Source of the DNA: Microcystis wesenbergii FACHB-1317
GTDB taxonomy: Bacteria; Cyanobacteriota; Cyanobacteriia; Cyanobacteriales; Microcystaceae
DNA: 64,000 bases
Reading direction: 5' to 3'
NCBI RefSeq assembly: GCF_014696875.1
Contig: NZ_JACJQV010000050.1
Location: 1 to 64,000 of the forward strand
The notes under the pieces were generated by a model. That model saw only the letters and a list, made by a program, of their open reading frames with translations, was not told where the DNA came from and did not search any database. The translations under genes were made by a program, and so were the position numbers. Of this stretch, positions 1-8,733 are shown piece by piece; position 1 is the stretch's first letter; each line of letters starts with the position of its first letter.

Positions 1-349
1 AAACTTTTGCGGACTTATGGGAAGTTGTTAGTCGGTGGAAATGTCATTTTTAGGTGACAGATGGATGGAAAGTTTATCCTAATTTTATCCCCGACGGAGA
101 TCAGATTATTAGCAAAACCTATAGGACTAGAGTAGAGGGAGAAAATCCTAGGCTAAGACATTATTTGGCCAGGTTACATCGAAAAACTCTTTGTTATTCC
201 AAGTCTGAACAAATGCTCAGACATTCAATTCGATTACTAATTCACTACCTAAAATTTGAAGATGTTCCAGTTCCTCATTCAAATAACAGAAATTATTTTC
301 CTCTGAATGCTCGCCATTTTGCCTAATCATACCTTAATTCAGCAACGCC
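1..349 (+). pseudogene. IS1-family transposase, 3' remnant with in-frame stop
   Basis: This is the C-terminal part of an IS1-type DDE transposase, cut by the left window edge. The frame entering at position 3 reads TFADLWEVVSRWKCHF, meets TAG at 51-53, and resumes with VTDGWKVYPNFIP and then RVEGENPRLRHYLARLHRKT, the conserved IS1 C-terminal block, to a TAA at 324-326. The in-frame stop suggests an inactive copy. The element end appears to be at about 349 (GCAACGCC), because the neighbouring tnpB reading frame is cut exactly there. The same terminal sequence bounds the MITE-like element at 1729-1842. The left end and any target duplication lie outside the window. Family assignment is by recognised motif only. 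Confidence 0.75.
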
Positions 350-826
350 AACAATTCTAACTCGTTTAATTTGGTCTAGAGGATAAAAGTTTAGGTCTCT
401 AGTTCCTTTTAGTTTAATCGTGCCAATGTTTTTCTTATCTGTGAAAGTTATTTTCTTTCTATCCTCCGATAGTTGACCTCCAGAGTTTTTATATTCCACA
501 GAACGATTATTTTTCTGAAACTTAGTATAACCTTTTTTACCTTTAACCTTTTTCTGACAATTGTCATAGAAACGAGCAATAGAAGACCAATCTCGTTCAG
601 CAGATGCTTGTCTAGCAGTAGAATTTAAAGCATCGACAAACTTGAACTGTTGGGCGAGAACTGCACAATATTTATTGAGAGAATATTTATCGATTTTGTC
701 TTCTCTCTTGGCATCCATCCAAAGCCTTAAAGCCTTATTACGGATGAATTGTACTGTACGAATAGCTTCATCAATGGCAGAACAATGACTAGGCTTAAGC
801 ACGGCTTTCATTTCTAAGACAATCAT
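350..826 (-). pseudogene. IS200/IS605-family TnpB (OrfB), 3'-truncated
   Basis: This is the N-terminal part of an RNA-guided transposon nuclease of the TnpB/OrfB family. About 159 native residues remain of the roughly 400 usual in the family. The N-terminal helix-turn-helix-like region is visible (VQFIRNKALRLWMD, then YSLNKYCAVLAQQFKFVDALNS). The RuvC and zinc-ribbon parts that hold the catalytic residues are missing. The frame runs into IS1 terminal sequence at 349, giving a short hybrid tail (GVAELRYD) and a stop at 323. The insertion therefore removed the 3' half, where the guide-RNA (reRNA) sequence normally lies. It is inferred to be inactive. A subterminal hairpin at 1048-1093 upstream fits the left end of the same element. 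Confidence 0.8.
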
Positions 827-956
827 TGTTTATCGACCTCAAACAACTTATTTGGAGTTAACCTGTACAGCATAGATTGTCAAGATTTTAGTTGACATCG
901 AAGCTCTTACATCGAAGCCCCTCGAAATGTGTCGAAGTGTCGTGCTTCGTGTCACT

Positions 957-1008
957 GAGCCTTGACATTGAGCCTTGACATTGAGCCTTGACATTGAGCC
1001 TTGACATC
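957..1008. repeat. 13-bp tandem repeat, about 4 copies
   Basis: The unit GAGCCTTGACATT occurs four times in tandem. It is flanked on both sides by a longer direct repeat that begins ATCGAAGCCCCTCG (about 910-939 and 1006-1034). The array lies between the TnpB remnant and the DUF433 gene. No coding sequence was seen in it. Confidence 0.85.
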
Positions 1009-1047
1009 GAAGCCCCTCGAAATGTGTCGAAGTGCTGTGTTATATTG

Positions 1048-1093
1048 GTCGGGGTTTCATCCCGTCGCTAAAATCGAGGGTCTTCACCCCGAC
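1048..1093. mobile_element. IS200/IS605-type end hairpin (probable)
   Basis: The arms GTCGGGG (1048-1054) and CCCCGAC (1087-1093) enclose a second smaller stem-loop with TTTCATCCCGTCGCTAAA. Imperfect palindromes of this form are the recognition hairpins at IS200/IS605 ends. The location upstream of the TnpB fragment suits a left end. The stretch 827-1137 holds only this hairpin and the 13-bp repeats. Confidence 0.5.
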
Positions 1094-1137
1094 ATTTGAG
1101 ATAAAATATCAATATAGAACCCAGAGGTCAGAGATCT

Positions 1138-1356
1138 ATGCTTAAGAACTCCCCAATCATTAGCGCATCCCCTGAGATTATGGGCGGTACTCCAGTGTTT
1201 ACCGGTACTAGGGTTCCTGCTCAAACGCTACTGGACTATCTTAAGGCAGGAGAATCCATAGACGATTTCTTAGATGGATTTCCAACTGTCACCAGAGAGC
1301 AGGTCATCGCCTTACTGGAAGAGGCCGGGAAACGGGTTATTGGTATGACGGTATAG
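1138..1356 (+). CDS. DUF433 antitoxin-like protein
   Basis: This is a 72-residue DUF433 protein. Members are typically the upstream partner of a PIN-like DUF5615 protein and are read as antitoxins. The family hallmark is PEIMGGTPVFTGTRVPAQTLLDYLKAG followed by a helical segment ending in VIALLEEAGKRV. An AGAGG precedes the ATG by about 13 bases. The stop is one base before the start of the next gene, so the two are very likely one transcription unit. The antitoxin role is inferred from the pairing and not visible in the sequence itself. Confidence 0.85.
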   Translation: MLKNSPIISASPEIMGGTPVFTGTRVPAQTLLDYLKAGESIDDFLDGFPTVTREQVIALLEEAGKRVIGMTV

Positions 1357-1357
1357 C

Positions 1358-1678
1358 ATGAAGCTCCTGTTGGATGAGTGTATTGATCGCAAGCTTTCAA
1401 GAGAATTTCCTGGCTACGAAGTAAAAACAGTTCCGCAAATGGGATGGGCAGGAGTCAAGAACGGACAACTTCTTGCCCTTGCAGAGGCAGAGTTTGATAT
1501 TTTCCTTACCGTTGATCGGAATCTCTCATTTCAGCAGAATCTGCCACAGTTTGATATTGCGGTAATTGTTTTACAAGTACCCTCCAATCGTTTAGGCGAT
1601 CTCAAACCTCTAGCACCTCAAGTTTTAGCTATTTTAGCTACCGTGGCTAAAGGACAAGCTACAGTGGTCAGTGCCTGA
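1358..1678 (+). CDS. DUF5615 PIN-like toxin candidate
   Basis: This 106-residue protein has the DUF5615 PIN-like signature: LLLDECIDRKLSREFPG at the N-terminus with the first acidic residues, and IFLTVDRNLSFQQN carrying the later Asp. PIN-domain proteins are usually Mg-dependent RNases, and in this family the nuclease role is inferred from fold. It starts one base after the DUF433 gene and both keep complete reading frames. The pair looks like a working toxin-antitoxin module stranded among decayed insertion sequences. Confidence 0.85.
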   Translation: MKLLLDECIDRKLSREFPGYEVKTVPQMGWAGVKNGQLLALAEAEFDIFLTVDRNLSFQQNLPQFDIAVIVLQVPSNRLGDLKPLAPQVLAILATVAKGQATVVSA

Positions 1679-1728
1679 AAGTGTAGGTGAGCAATCTATT
1701 CTTGTGCCAGAAATTGTTAAACCAGGCT

Positions 1729-1842
1729 GGCGTTGCTGACTTTGGGTATGAATCATTGCATCTACATTTTTTAAAACTCAGGCTCAAACTGACTTTTTGA
1801 TATATGCACTCATTAGCATTCATACCTTGATTAAGCAACGCC
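1729..1842. mobile_element. MITE-like element with IS1-type terminal inverted repeats
   Basis: The segment is 114 bp. The left end is GGCGTTGCTGACTTTGGGTA (1729 onward) and the right end reads AAGCAACGCC to 1842, with TATGAAT shared inside both ends. The right end matches the end of the IS1-family remnant at 342-349, so it could be mobilised by an IS1-type transposase. It lies at the broken end of an IS1634-like transposase fragment. I found no convincing flanking target duplication. Confidence 0.7.
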
Positions 1843-2403
1843 AAAAGTTTTTGTGCCCAATAATTTCTGCTAGATGTTTCCAAGTAGGAAGATAATGGGA
1901 TTCGTCCGTTCCTTGACCAGGGAAAGTCGCTCCCAACAAAGGCAGGCCATTTGGGTCTAAAGTAGCTAACATTTGACGATATTGAACTAAGTCAGGGCGG
2001 CGGTCTTTGCTATAGCCAAAGTTCAGCAGGGATTCCTTATCGCTCTGCTCCGAGGGCTCATGGTAAACGGAAAAACTCGTCCTATCACTGCGGGCTTGGT
2101 CAGTGGGTAATTCATAAGCCCGAATCAGATGTTGTCCTAACTTGATTTCGATGGTCTCAATGGCTTGATGTTCCTCACAACCCAAAAGCTTTAATAAGTC
2201 AGCCAAGCGGTCATCAGTCGCATCTTTTCAACCAATTTTCCAGCCGGTTGCCCATTCTAAGGTGCGATGATGGAATGCCACCCATGCTTCAACAGCACAG
2301 AGTCGATGGTCAGCTTGACTAATCATATAGGTTAACAATAAGACCGCCAGTTGACCGTAGCTTAATCCTTGTCGATTGCCATGAGGGGATGGGAACTCTT
2401 GGT
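1843..2403 (-). pseudogene. IS1634-like transposase, N-terminal remnant
   Basis: The minus strand reads a transposase N-terminal region: GLSYGQLAVLLLTYMISQADHR, then VAFHHRTLEWATGWKIG, a TGA at 2230-2228, and then DDRLADLLKLLG and the block SDRTSFSVYHEP ... LLGATFPGQGTDES. The frame ends at the MITE-like element (IIGHKNF then WRCLIKV). The in-frame stop, the missing start and the missing catalytic C-terminal part make it inactive. A C-terminal piece of the same family lies on the opposite strand at 3768-4169, so the two are not simply halves split by one insertion. Confidence 0.75.
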
Positions 2404-3596
2404 CAATTTAACGCGATGTGCGACTTAATATTCGTTAACAAGATTATCGAATTGAAGAGGATCAATATTATGACGATTAAGCCAGAAACAAACAGTATGA
2501 GCTAAAATCTTGCGATTAAGACGACTGGTGAAATGCCACATATCTCTGGCTCGAACCTTCTCAATATTAAATCTGTCAACAAGTTGACCAATTACTGTTT
2601 CAATCAAGCGGCGAAAACGTTGCATTAATCGAATTACAGTCTGGTTACGTTTTTCTAGCATATTAGAACGTAGAGGGGTAGGCAAAGTAATACCACACCT
2701 GGCAAGTTCTGAAGAAAAAAACTCACTTAGATATCCCTGATCAGCAATTAATTGACCTTGAATTTGAGTGACTAAATCCCAAAGTGCTTCACGTTCACTC
2801 CCATTGGCAGCAGTAAGAGTAAATCCAGTAATTACTCCCGTTCCACTAATCAGTAAATGCCCATGAAACCCATAATATGTCTGTTTTTTGGCAGCACAAA
2901 AACCATAATCTGCTTCTCCTCGAAAACTACGACAATTGGGAGCGCGACTGAAACAACATAAAGGTATTGGTAATCCATCAATCAAATGAAGTTCTTCTGA
3001 AAATGCCCCTAACTGCCTTGCTAGTCTTTGTTGTAGAACTTCCTTATACTGCCAAAAATTTGCTGCTTGACGGATAAAAGCAGCTCGACTGTTTAAATGA
3101 GGAAATAGTTTTAGCCAATGACGATGGAAGTATTTCCAAATCTCTTTGTCTGTATCCATTCCCAAAAATTCTGCAACTATTTCCATTGTTAAAACTTCAC
3201 TCGCACTCAAGGCTGGAGCAAAACCTCGTCTCTTGATTGGGTAGGTCTGAGTAATTTCAATCAACAAATCGTCGATACAGCAGAATACAGCAATGATAAA
3301 CTCTTCAATAGAAAACATTGGCTCTTCTCGACTTTGTGTGATAAGTTTAACTTATATAGTAGCGATCAATCTTTGTGTCCTTTGTGTCTCTGTGGTTCGT
3401 TCCACTCACTGCCCCAAGACTGTATCTTAGAATACATTTTACCCACCAAACCTGGGAGAGCCAAACATTTTCCCTCATTCCACTCACTGGTAACGATTTT
3501 CTCGCTCCAGATACGGATGTGGGAATTTTCTTTTCAATCTTTTATACAATCACCTTTTGTAACCAAACAATAAGTCGCACACTGCGTTCAATTAAT
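2404..3596 (-). mobile_element. IS982-like insertion sequence
   Basis: An intact transposase gene is bracketed by imperfect inverted repeats. The left end at 2404-2432 contains ATGTGCGACTTAATATT. The right end at 3568-3596 reads AATAAGTCGCACACTGCGTT on the plus strand. About 24 of 28 positions pair by eye. The 265 bases between the transposase start and the right end are longer than is usual in this family and may contain extra inserted DNA. No target duplication was recognised. The transposase-proximal 70 bases of the 5' region recur at 26858-26932. Confidence 0.6.
2425..3318 (-). CDS. IS982-family transposase
   Basis: This is a 297-residue DDE transposase of normal family length. Visible family features are FIIAVFCCIDDLL at the N-terminus, LHLIDGLPIPLCCFSRA carrying the first Asp, GHLLISGTGVITGFTLTAAN, LIADQGYLSEFF with the second Asp, and the basic C-terminal block EKVRARDMWHFTSRLNRKIL. 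No stop or frameshift is seen, so it could be the only active transposase in the window. It sits between two IS1634-like remnants. Confidence 0.88.
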   Translation of the reverse strand: MFSIEEFIIAVFCCIDDLLIEITQTYPIKRRGFAPALSASEVLTMEIVAEFLGMDTDKEIWKYFHRHWLKLFPHLNSRAAFIRQAANFWQYKEVLQQRLARQLGAFSEELHLIDGLPIPLCCFSRAPNCRSFRGEADYGFCAAKKQTYYGFHGHLLISGTGVITGFTLTAANGSEREALWDLVTQIQGQLIADQGYLSEFFSSELARCGITLPTPLRSNMLEKRNQTVIRLMQRFRRLIETVIGQLVDRFNIEKVRARDMWHFTSRLNRKILAHTVCFWLNRHNIDPLQFDNLVNEY

Positions 3597-3720
3597 TTTT
3601 CAATCTCCATTTGTTTCAGCCAATGGATGATCACTGGCAGGTCGTCGGCTCTTTCTGATTCAGTTTCTCTCAAGGTGAAATGCCTCTCTCATCTCTCAAC
3701 TGCTTACCCAGAATACACTT

Positions 3721-3767
3721 GAGACGATTTATTAGGCTAGAGGCACTTCATTTGAGCGAACCGTGAG
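3721..3767. repeat. Direct repeat, copy 1 (IS1634 fragment flank)
   Basis: This stretch of about 47 bp contains CGATTTATTAGGCTAGAGGC and ends TGAGCGAACCGTGAG. A close copy in the same orientation is at 4219-4264. The two flank the transposase C-terminal fragment. Confidence 0.7.
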
Positions 3768-4169
3768 TCCTATCGCGAACAATGGCAACCTGAACGAGGT
3801 TTTCATCGTTTTAAACGAGGTCGTCTTCCCGCCTTACCCATCTACTTCCAGGATGAACAAAAGATTCGAGGCTTGATGTTTTTGTTGACGATTGCCCTGC
3901 AAGTTTTTACTTTGATGGAGTTTGTGGTTCGCCGTCAGTTAGTGGAACAAAAAAAGCTTCTCGCTGGCCTCTATGATGGCAATCCCAAACGCACCACCGA
4001 ACGCCCGACGGCGGAACGATTGTTAGCCGCTTTCAGTGGCATTACGCTCTATTTTCACCGAGATGGGTCAACCGAAATGACGGGTCTTAATCCTCTCCAG
4101 AAACGGATTTTAGCGCTGATGAAAGTTCCTGAATCTATCTACATTCTTCCCTCGCTAGTTTCTGGCTAG
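3768..4169 (+). pseudogene. IS1634-like transposase, C-terminal remnant
   Basis: An open frame without a start codon reads SYREQWQPERGFHRFKRGRL, then DEQKIRGLMFLLTIALQVFTLMEFVVRRQL, GLYDGNPKRTTERPTAERLL and KRILALMKVPESIYIL. This is the conserved C-terminus of IS1634-type transposases. It begins abruptly at the end of a direct repeat (3721-3767), and a second copy of that repeat follows it. It is a fragment of about 130 residues and cannot be functional. It has the opposite strand to the N-terminal fragment at 1843-2403. Confidence 0.75.
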
Positions 4170-4218
4170 GGGGACTGAGCGACTGAGATGTCTCTAATCC
4201 TTATGGTGACTGAATTTT

Positions 4219-4264
4219 GACCGATTTATTGTGCTAAAGGCTTTTCAAATGAGCGAACCGTGAG
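4219..4264. repeat. Direct repeat, copy 2
   Basis: This reads CGATTTATTGTGCTAAAGGC and ends TGAGCGAACCGTGAG, a close copy of 3721-3767. It probably marks the element's terminal sequence. Confidence 0.7.
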
Positions 4265-4334
4265 ACAGGAGTAGGGACTGGGGAGTTTTTTGCTGTGAAC
4301 AGTAAACAGTAATCAATTACCTGAAAACTAAAAT

Positions 4335-4386
4335 CTGATCACTGATAACTGATAACTGATAACTGATAACTGATAACTGATCACTG
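4335..4386. repeat. Short tandem repeat, TGATAAC(TGA) type
   Basis: CTGATAA/ACTGAT units are repeated in tandem just downstream of the livM-like stop codon. Related arrays lie near 8022-8094, 13561-13625, 16388-16425, 24151-24235 and 46951-46996. All of them are intergenic. Confidence 0.85.
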
Positions 4387-4389
4387 TAA

Positions 4390-5343
4390 TTAGGAATCAA
4401 CTTGACTAAGAGAGGAACGTCTTTTAAAAGGAATTAGTTTTTTGATTAATTCAGGTGTAATTAAGCCTTGGGGATAAAAAATCGTTCCCAAAACAATTAA
4501 AATTCCAAAGATAATCAAACGACCATCGCGCAAGAAATTCCCTAACCAAATTGGTAAACCATTCACGCCGCCGAGAGCGCGTAAAACTTCGGGCAAAGCA
4601 GTTAAAACAATGCCTCCCACCACCGGCCCGACAAAAGTTCTTGAACCACCAATTAAAACGAAAGCCAAGAAAATAATACTGGCATCAAAAGTTCCTTGAC
4701 GGGAATTCCAAGTATTGAGAAAATGGGCGCTTACCGCTCCCACAACTGCCGCTAAAACTGCCCCGAAAGTGAAGGATAAAACTTTGTGATAGGTGGGATT
4801 AATTCCCATGGCCGCAGCTGCCAATTCATCGGCACGAATGGCATTAAATGCCCGACCAATTTTGATGTTTTCTAACCGGTAGAGAAACAGCATAGTTAGG
4901 AATAAGAGGGGCAAAGCCAGCCAAAGGTAGGCTAATTGAGTAGTGAAAGGTTGGGGAATGGCGAAAATACCGACTGCACCGCCGGTTATCTCGAGATTAA
5001 GGGCAATAATTCTTAAAATTTCTACCCAAGCGATCGTGGCAATAGCTAAATAAATACCTCGCAAACGGAGAACAGGAATACCTAAAACTATGGCTAATAT
5101 TCCCGAAATAATGCCAGCAATTAACATTTCTAAAAAGACCAAAGTAAGGGGATAATTGCTACCAGTATTAGTAAAAACTTTCGTGGAAAGAATGGCGGCA
5201 ACATAACCACCTAAAGCGTAAAAACCGGGGGTTGCTAAGGATAATTGACCGGCCATTAAGGGCAGATAAATTGAAATGCCTAAAATGGCTCCAAATACCA
5301 TTGAAACAATTAAAAAACCATAGGTGTTAAAAAAGTCAGCCAT
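4390..5343 (-). CDS. livM: Branched-chain/neutral amino acid ABC transporter permease (LivM-type)
   Basis: This is an inner-membrane permease of 317 residues, normal for LivM-type subunits of high-affinity amino acid ABC importers. The hydrophobic helices and the family signature LRGIYLAIATIAWVEILRI are seen, as is the cytoplasmic loop NAIRADELAAAAMGINPTYHK, which contacts the ATPase. In cyanobacteria the closest functional match is the NatD subunit of the N-I neutral amino acid system, but UrtC-like proteins share the fold. No partner ATPase, binding protein or LivH gene is in the window, so the substrate stays open. The downstream side has a short tandem repeat. Confidence 0.85.
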   Translation of the reverse strand: MADFFNTYGFLIVSMVFGAILGISIYLPLMAGQLSLATPGFYALGGYVAAILSTKVFTNTGSNYPLTLVFLEMLIAGIISGILAIVLGIPVLRLRGIYLAIATIAWVEILRIIALNLEITGGAVGIFAIPQPFTTQLAYLWLALPLLFLTMLFLYRLENIKIGRAFNAIRADELAAAAMGINPTYHKVLSFTFGAVLAAVVGAVSAHFLNTWNSRQGTFDASIIFLAFVLIGGSRTFVGPVVGGIVLTALPEVLRALGGVNGLPIWLGNFLRDGRLIIFGILIVLGTIFYPQGLITPELIKKLIPFKRRSSLSQVDS

Positions 5344-5906
5344 ATTTTCAGTGAGCGGTTATTGGGTGTTTAAGTTAGGGGAGTCAATTAGCTAATTTTA
5401 TCACCGTTCTCTCCCACCTCATTCTCCGGTAATTCTCGAAATTATCATGATTTTTTACTTGGCACTTTTCCTATATGGTAGCGTTAGCCACCTTAAAAGC
5501 AGACGGGATGATCGGTGATGGGAAAAGGTATCTTACTTAACTTTGTCTGGGAAAAAATTCAGGGGAATTTATGAGACAGCAGCATTGGTTAGTTAACTCG
5601 GAAAACCGGTTCCTCGGACTCCTACGGTTGAATTTCCTGATAAAATCGCAGTAGCGGGCGCAAAAGTCCTAGAAGCTGAGGATATCATCAGTTTTACCCC
5701 AGAAGCGATCCATCAGGTGCAGGCGATCGGTGAGAAACCAGTAATATGGTTTTAAACGTTTTCAATTCGATCCTCTCACTAATCGAGCAGTTAATTTTTA
5801 GGTTAGAGAAATGATAGATAAATGAGAGGATCATGAGATAAATATGAAAGTTTTTTGGGGAAAAATTAGTTAAGATAGGGGGAAATTAAAAGATAAACAA
5901 CTATAG
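5344..5906. other. Intergenic stretch with an unrecognised ORF remnant
   Basis: Between the divergently transcribed livM-like and mntP genes, the plus strand is open at 5597-5755 without a usual start codon. It contains TVEFPDKIAVAGAKVLEAED and ends AIGEKPVIWF. A preceding ATG at 5571 is in another frame. It could be the 3' end of a decayed gene. I do not recognise the family. The rest is AT-rich and would contain both promoters. No yybP-ykoY-like manganese riboswitch was evident before mntP. Confidence 0.4.
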
Positions 5907-6479
5907 ATGTTTACTTCACTCGAACTTTTGACCATTTCCTTTGTGGCCGTGGGATTAGCCGCCGATGCCGTGGCCGTTTCTCTGACCAGTGGCCTGATGA
6001 TTCGTCATATTCATGTTAATAAGGCTTTGAAAATTGCTTTGTTTTTTGGCGGATTTCAAGCGATTATGCCGATGATCGGTTGGGGTATCGGCCTAACTTG
6101 TCGCGAGTTTCTCGCCTCTTTTGACCACTGGATCGCTTTTATTATTTTAGGGGCGATCGGCAGTAAAATGATCTACGAAGCGGTTCAAAATGATGACGAG
6201 GAAAAAAAATTTAATCCTCTAGATTCCTATACTTTAATCGGATTAGCGATCGCTACTAGCATCGATGCTTTAGTAGTTGGTTTGGGTTTATCGATGATTA
6301 AAACTCCCTTACTTTTAGCTTGCACTGTCATCGGTTCTATTACCTTTGCTTTATGTTTTATAGCTGTTTTTATCGGGCATAAATTCGGTAATTTATTTAG
6401 TCAAAAGGTGGAAATTCTCGGCGGTTTAGTTTTAATATTAATCGGCAGTAAAATCCTCATTGAACATTTAATTGCCTAG
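5907..6479 (+). CDS. mntP: Manganese efflux pump MntP
   Basis: This is a 190-residue membrane protein of the MntP family with six hydrophobic helices in two similar halves. Each half has the acidic family motif: [14 protein letters not shown] near residue 17 and [14 protein letters not shown] near residue 112. These helices carry the conserved Asp residues needed for metal export. The protein is expected to protect against excess Mn, which matters in a phototroph with a high Mn demand. It is convergent with queC, and the two coding ends overlap by 12 bases. Confidence 0.9.
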   Translation: MFTSLELLTISFVAVGLAADAVAVSLTSGLMIRHIHVNKALKIALFFGGFQAIMPMIGWGIGLTCREFLASFDHWIAFIILGAIGSKMIYEAVQNDDEEKKFNPLDSYTLIGLAIATSIDALVVGLGLSMIKTPLLLACTVIGSITFALCFIAVFIGHKFGNLFSQKVEILGGLVLILIGSKILIEHLIA

Positions 6480-7196
6480 ATTATCTCCATTTTTCACTAT
6501 CCTCCCTATTTTCCCCGACTGTTTCAACAGGGGAGTGGCTAATTCGGGATAACCGGCCTCAATTAAAGCCTGATCTCTGATGCGACAGGAATCGCATAAA
6601 CCACAGGGTTCAACTTCACCTTGATAACAAGACCAAGTATCAGCAATGGGAACCCCTAAACTAACAGCACGACGGACGATATCTACCTTACTATCCATCA
6701 CCAAAGGGGCAATTAATTGGGGTGCTTTCCCTTCTAAACCCGCTTTTGATGATAAATTAGCTAAAGTTTGAAAGGCATCTAAATACTCGGGACGACAATC
6801 GGGATAACCAGAATAATCCACCGCATTAATTCCTAAATATATCGCCTCCGCTGCCCTTGCTTCTGCTAAAGAAAGAGCGATCGAAATAAAAACTGTATTT
6901 CTCCCCGGCACATAGGTAATCGGGATAATATTCGGGTTAATTCCCTCTTGGGGAATAGCAATAGATTGATCCGTTAAAGCGGAACCTCCCCACAAAGATA
7001 GATTGACTTCGATCAGATGATGTTCTTTAATATCGAGGAAATTAGCAATTTTTTTCGCCGCTGCTAATTCCCGCTCGTGTCTTTGTCCATAACGAAAGGA
7101 AAGGGCGATTAATTGATAACCAGCAGCTAAAGCGATCGCTGCTGTTGTCGCTGAATCTAATCCCCCGGAAAGTAAAATAATTGCCTTTTTTGTCAT
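6468..7196 (-). CDS. queC: 7-cyano-7-deazaguanine (preQ0) synthase
   Basis: QueC converts 7-carboxy-7-deazaguanine to preQ0 with ATP and ammonia, in queuosine precursor synthesis. The N-terminal PP-loop motif is [11 protein letters not shown]. The zinc site is [15 protein letters not shown] near residue 190. The length of 242 is normal for the family. Its ATG shares one base with the stop of the upstream retropepsin-like gene (TAATG), suggesting translational coupling in a three-gene unit running 7896 to 6468. The gene for the preceding enzyme, queE, is nearby at 8095-8712 on the same strand. Confidence 0.95.
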   Translation of the reverse strand: MTKKAIILLSGGLDSATTAAIALAAGYQLIALSFRYGQRHERELAAAKKIANFLDIKEHHLIEVNLSLWGGSALTDQSIAIPQEGINPNIIPITYVPGRNTVFISIALSLAEARAAEAIYLGINAVDYSGYPDCRPEYLDAFQTLANLSSKAGLEGKAPQLIAPLVMDSKVDIVRRAVSLGVPIADTWSCYQGEVEPCGLCDSCRIRDQALIEAGYPELATPLLKQSGKIGRIVKNGDNLGN

Positions 7197-7558
7197 TACC
7201 CTAATGTCACCTGTGCTTGTTGATAATTAGCTACTAAGATAAATTGTTTTAGCCACTGCGAACCTAACAAAATCTCCTGAATTGCCTCCCCTGCAAAGAC
7301 GGGAATTTCGTATTCCTGACCATCAATTCTTACTCTGCCTAAATATATATCAAAAAATGCTTCTCCTTGGGCGGTGCGTAACTTATCTTGGTTTAAAAAT
7401 GGCCATTCAAGACTGCGAGCATCTTGGTCATTCATAACACAAAACTCCGTGAAACCAGTATCTAGCATAGCTTCTACAGGTAACACCAGGCCATTAGGGC
7501 TGACTAAATCGATATCAAAATAAATTTGACCATTTTCTCCAAATCTCCCTTCAATCAT
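7196..7558 (-). CDS. Retropepsin-like aspartic protease family protein
   Basis: This 120-residue protein has a single retropepsin-like beta domain. The candidate catalytic motif is [14 protein letters not shown] (D-T-G near residue 32), and a later strand reads [14 protein letters not shown], resembling the LLG element of clan AA proteins. Such small cyanobacterial proteins would act as homodimers, and their substrate is unknown. It overlaps the preceding small gene by four bases and queC by one base. The cotranscription is clear, but a functional link to queuosine is not implied. Confidence 0.7.
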   Translation of the reverse strand: MIEGRFGENGQIYFDIDLVSPNGLVLPVEAMLDTGFTEFCVMNDQDARSLEWPFLNQDKLRTAQGEAFFDIYLGRVRIDGQEYEIPVFAGEAIQEILLGSQWLKQFILVANYQQAQVTLG

Positions 7559-7896
7559 ATTCTGCCACTAACTCCAGTTTCATTAATGCCAAAGATATGA
7601 TGGATTTTGTCGGGATATTTTGCCCTTGCTTTTTTACTAGCCACTTCTTTGTCGGGATCGATAAAATAATCGCCGCTATCGGGTTCGATCGCAATATACC
7701 AACCATAGTAATGTTTCATTAACCGGGGCTGTAAACTCTGAAAAATCGGCCAACAACGATGATAAAATTCTAATTGTCGGGCGCGATGTTTGGCCTTTTC
7801 TTCCTCTGTAGATTGCATCTCCGGAAAAACTCGACCACGACGCACTACTCGTTCAGAATTATTGTTAGACATAGTATTTAACCTCTTGTTAGTCAA
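7555..7896 (-). CDS. Conserved hypothetical protein paired with the protease-like gene
   Basis: This is a 113-residue soluble protein with the recognisable core HYYGWYIAIEPDSGDYFIDPDKEVASKKAR, which I have seen only as an uncharacterised family coupled to small retropepsin-like genes. An internal ATG at 7872 (MSNNNSERVV) is an alternative start. Its stop overlaps the next ATG by four bases. It may serve as a partner or antitoxin-like protein, but that is speculation from arrangement. Confidence 0.6.
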   Translation of the reverse strand: MTNKRLNTMSNNNSERVVRRGRVFPEMQSTEEEKAKHRARQLEFYHRCWPIFQSLQPRLMKHYYGWYIAIEPDSGDYFIDPDKEVASKKARAKYPDKIHHIFGINETGVSGRI

Positions 7897-7904
7897 TTAG
7901 GGGT

Positions 7905-8094
7905 TGGGAATTATGAATTATGAATTGGGGAGATGGGGAAGTGGGGAAGTGGGGAGACCACTTCGTGCGCGTTGCGGGGGGAGATGGGGAGATGGGGAGA
8001 TGGGAGCAGGGAGAAAAAAGCTGATAACTGACTGCTGACTGCTGACTCCTGATAACTGATAACTGATCACTGATAACTGATCACTGATAACTGA
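7905..8094. repeat. Low-complexity and short tandem repeats
   Basis: The first part holds GGGGAGATGGGGAAGTGG-type purine repeats (about 7920-8015). The second part (8022-8094) holds ACTGATAACTGATCACTG-type repeats. It ends at the queE stop codon. Nothing coding was seen. Confidence 0.8.
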
Positions 8095-8712
8095 CTAGCG
8101 GACTCCTAAAAACTTATGGGTTTGGAGACTGAGACGCCATTGGGGATGTCGGAGAACATAATTAAAGACTAACTCTTTGCTTTCCACTGTATTCCATTCG
8201 GGTTGCAGATATTTAATCACCCCTTCCGATAACTTACTTTCCTGCATAGCTGCCCAGTCTAAATCCTCTGGATGAGCCACGACAATTTTTAACTCATTCA
8301 CCCGTGCATAAATACTAGGATCGGGCATTTTATAAGTTTTAGGAGAAAAAGTCACCCAATCGAAAACCCCAGTAAAAGGATGAGCGCCAGAAGTTTCTAA
8401 ATGTACCCGTAAACCCTGATTTTTTAATTCCTTGGTTAAAGGATCAAGGTTGTGCATTAAAGGTTCACCCCCGGTAATCACCACCATAGCGGGGTTAGCG
8501 TCTTTTGCCATCTCTACCAATTCCCCCAGGAATTGTTGGGGATAACGGTGGGCATTCCAAGACTCTTTTTGGTCACACCAAGGACAATAGACATCGCAAC
8601 CTCCTAAACGGAGGAAAAAAGCATTGCTTCCCGTCCAAAAGCCTTCGCCCTGGACAGAATGGAAAGTTTCGACAACAGGATAGGTACAATGGTTTATGCT
8701 AACCGTTTTCAT
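8095..8712 (-). CDS. queE: 7-carboxy-7-deazaguanine synthase
   Basis: QueE is a radical SAM enzyme that contracts the pterin ring to make 7-carboxy-7-deazaguanine, the substrate of QueC. The protein has 205 residues. FHSVQGEGFWTGSNAFFLRLGGC leads into the CX3CX2C cluster site CDVYCPWC, followed by VVITGGEPLMH. All motifs are intact. It is divergent from ycf51, whose likely start is 21 bases away, so the promoters overlap. Confidence 0.93.
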   Translation of the reverse strand: MKTVSINHCTYPVVETFHSVQGEGFWTGSNAFFLRLGGCDVYCPWCDQKESWNAHRYPQQFLGELVEMAKDANPAMVVITGGEPLMHNLDPLTKELKNQGLRVHLETSGAHPFTGVFDWVTFSPKTYKMPDPSIYARVNELKIVVAHPEDLDWAAMQESKLSEGVIKYLQPEWNTVESKELVFNYVLRHPQWRLSLQTHKFLGVR

Positions 8713-8733
8713 AGAATCAGTATTATAGAAAAT

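Noticed and set aside
3334..3722. Overlapping open frames downstream of the IS982-like gene
   Set aside because: They lie within the IS terminal region, two frames overlap, and the composition is not protein-like.
5760..5906. yybP-ykoY manganese riboswitch before mntP
   Set aside because: The leader is AT-rich and I could not find the conserved internal-loop sequences.
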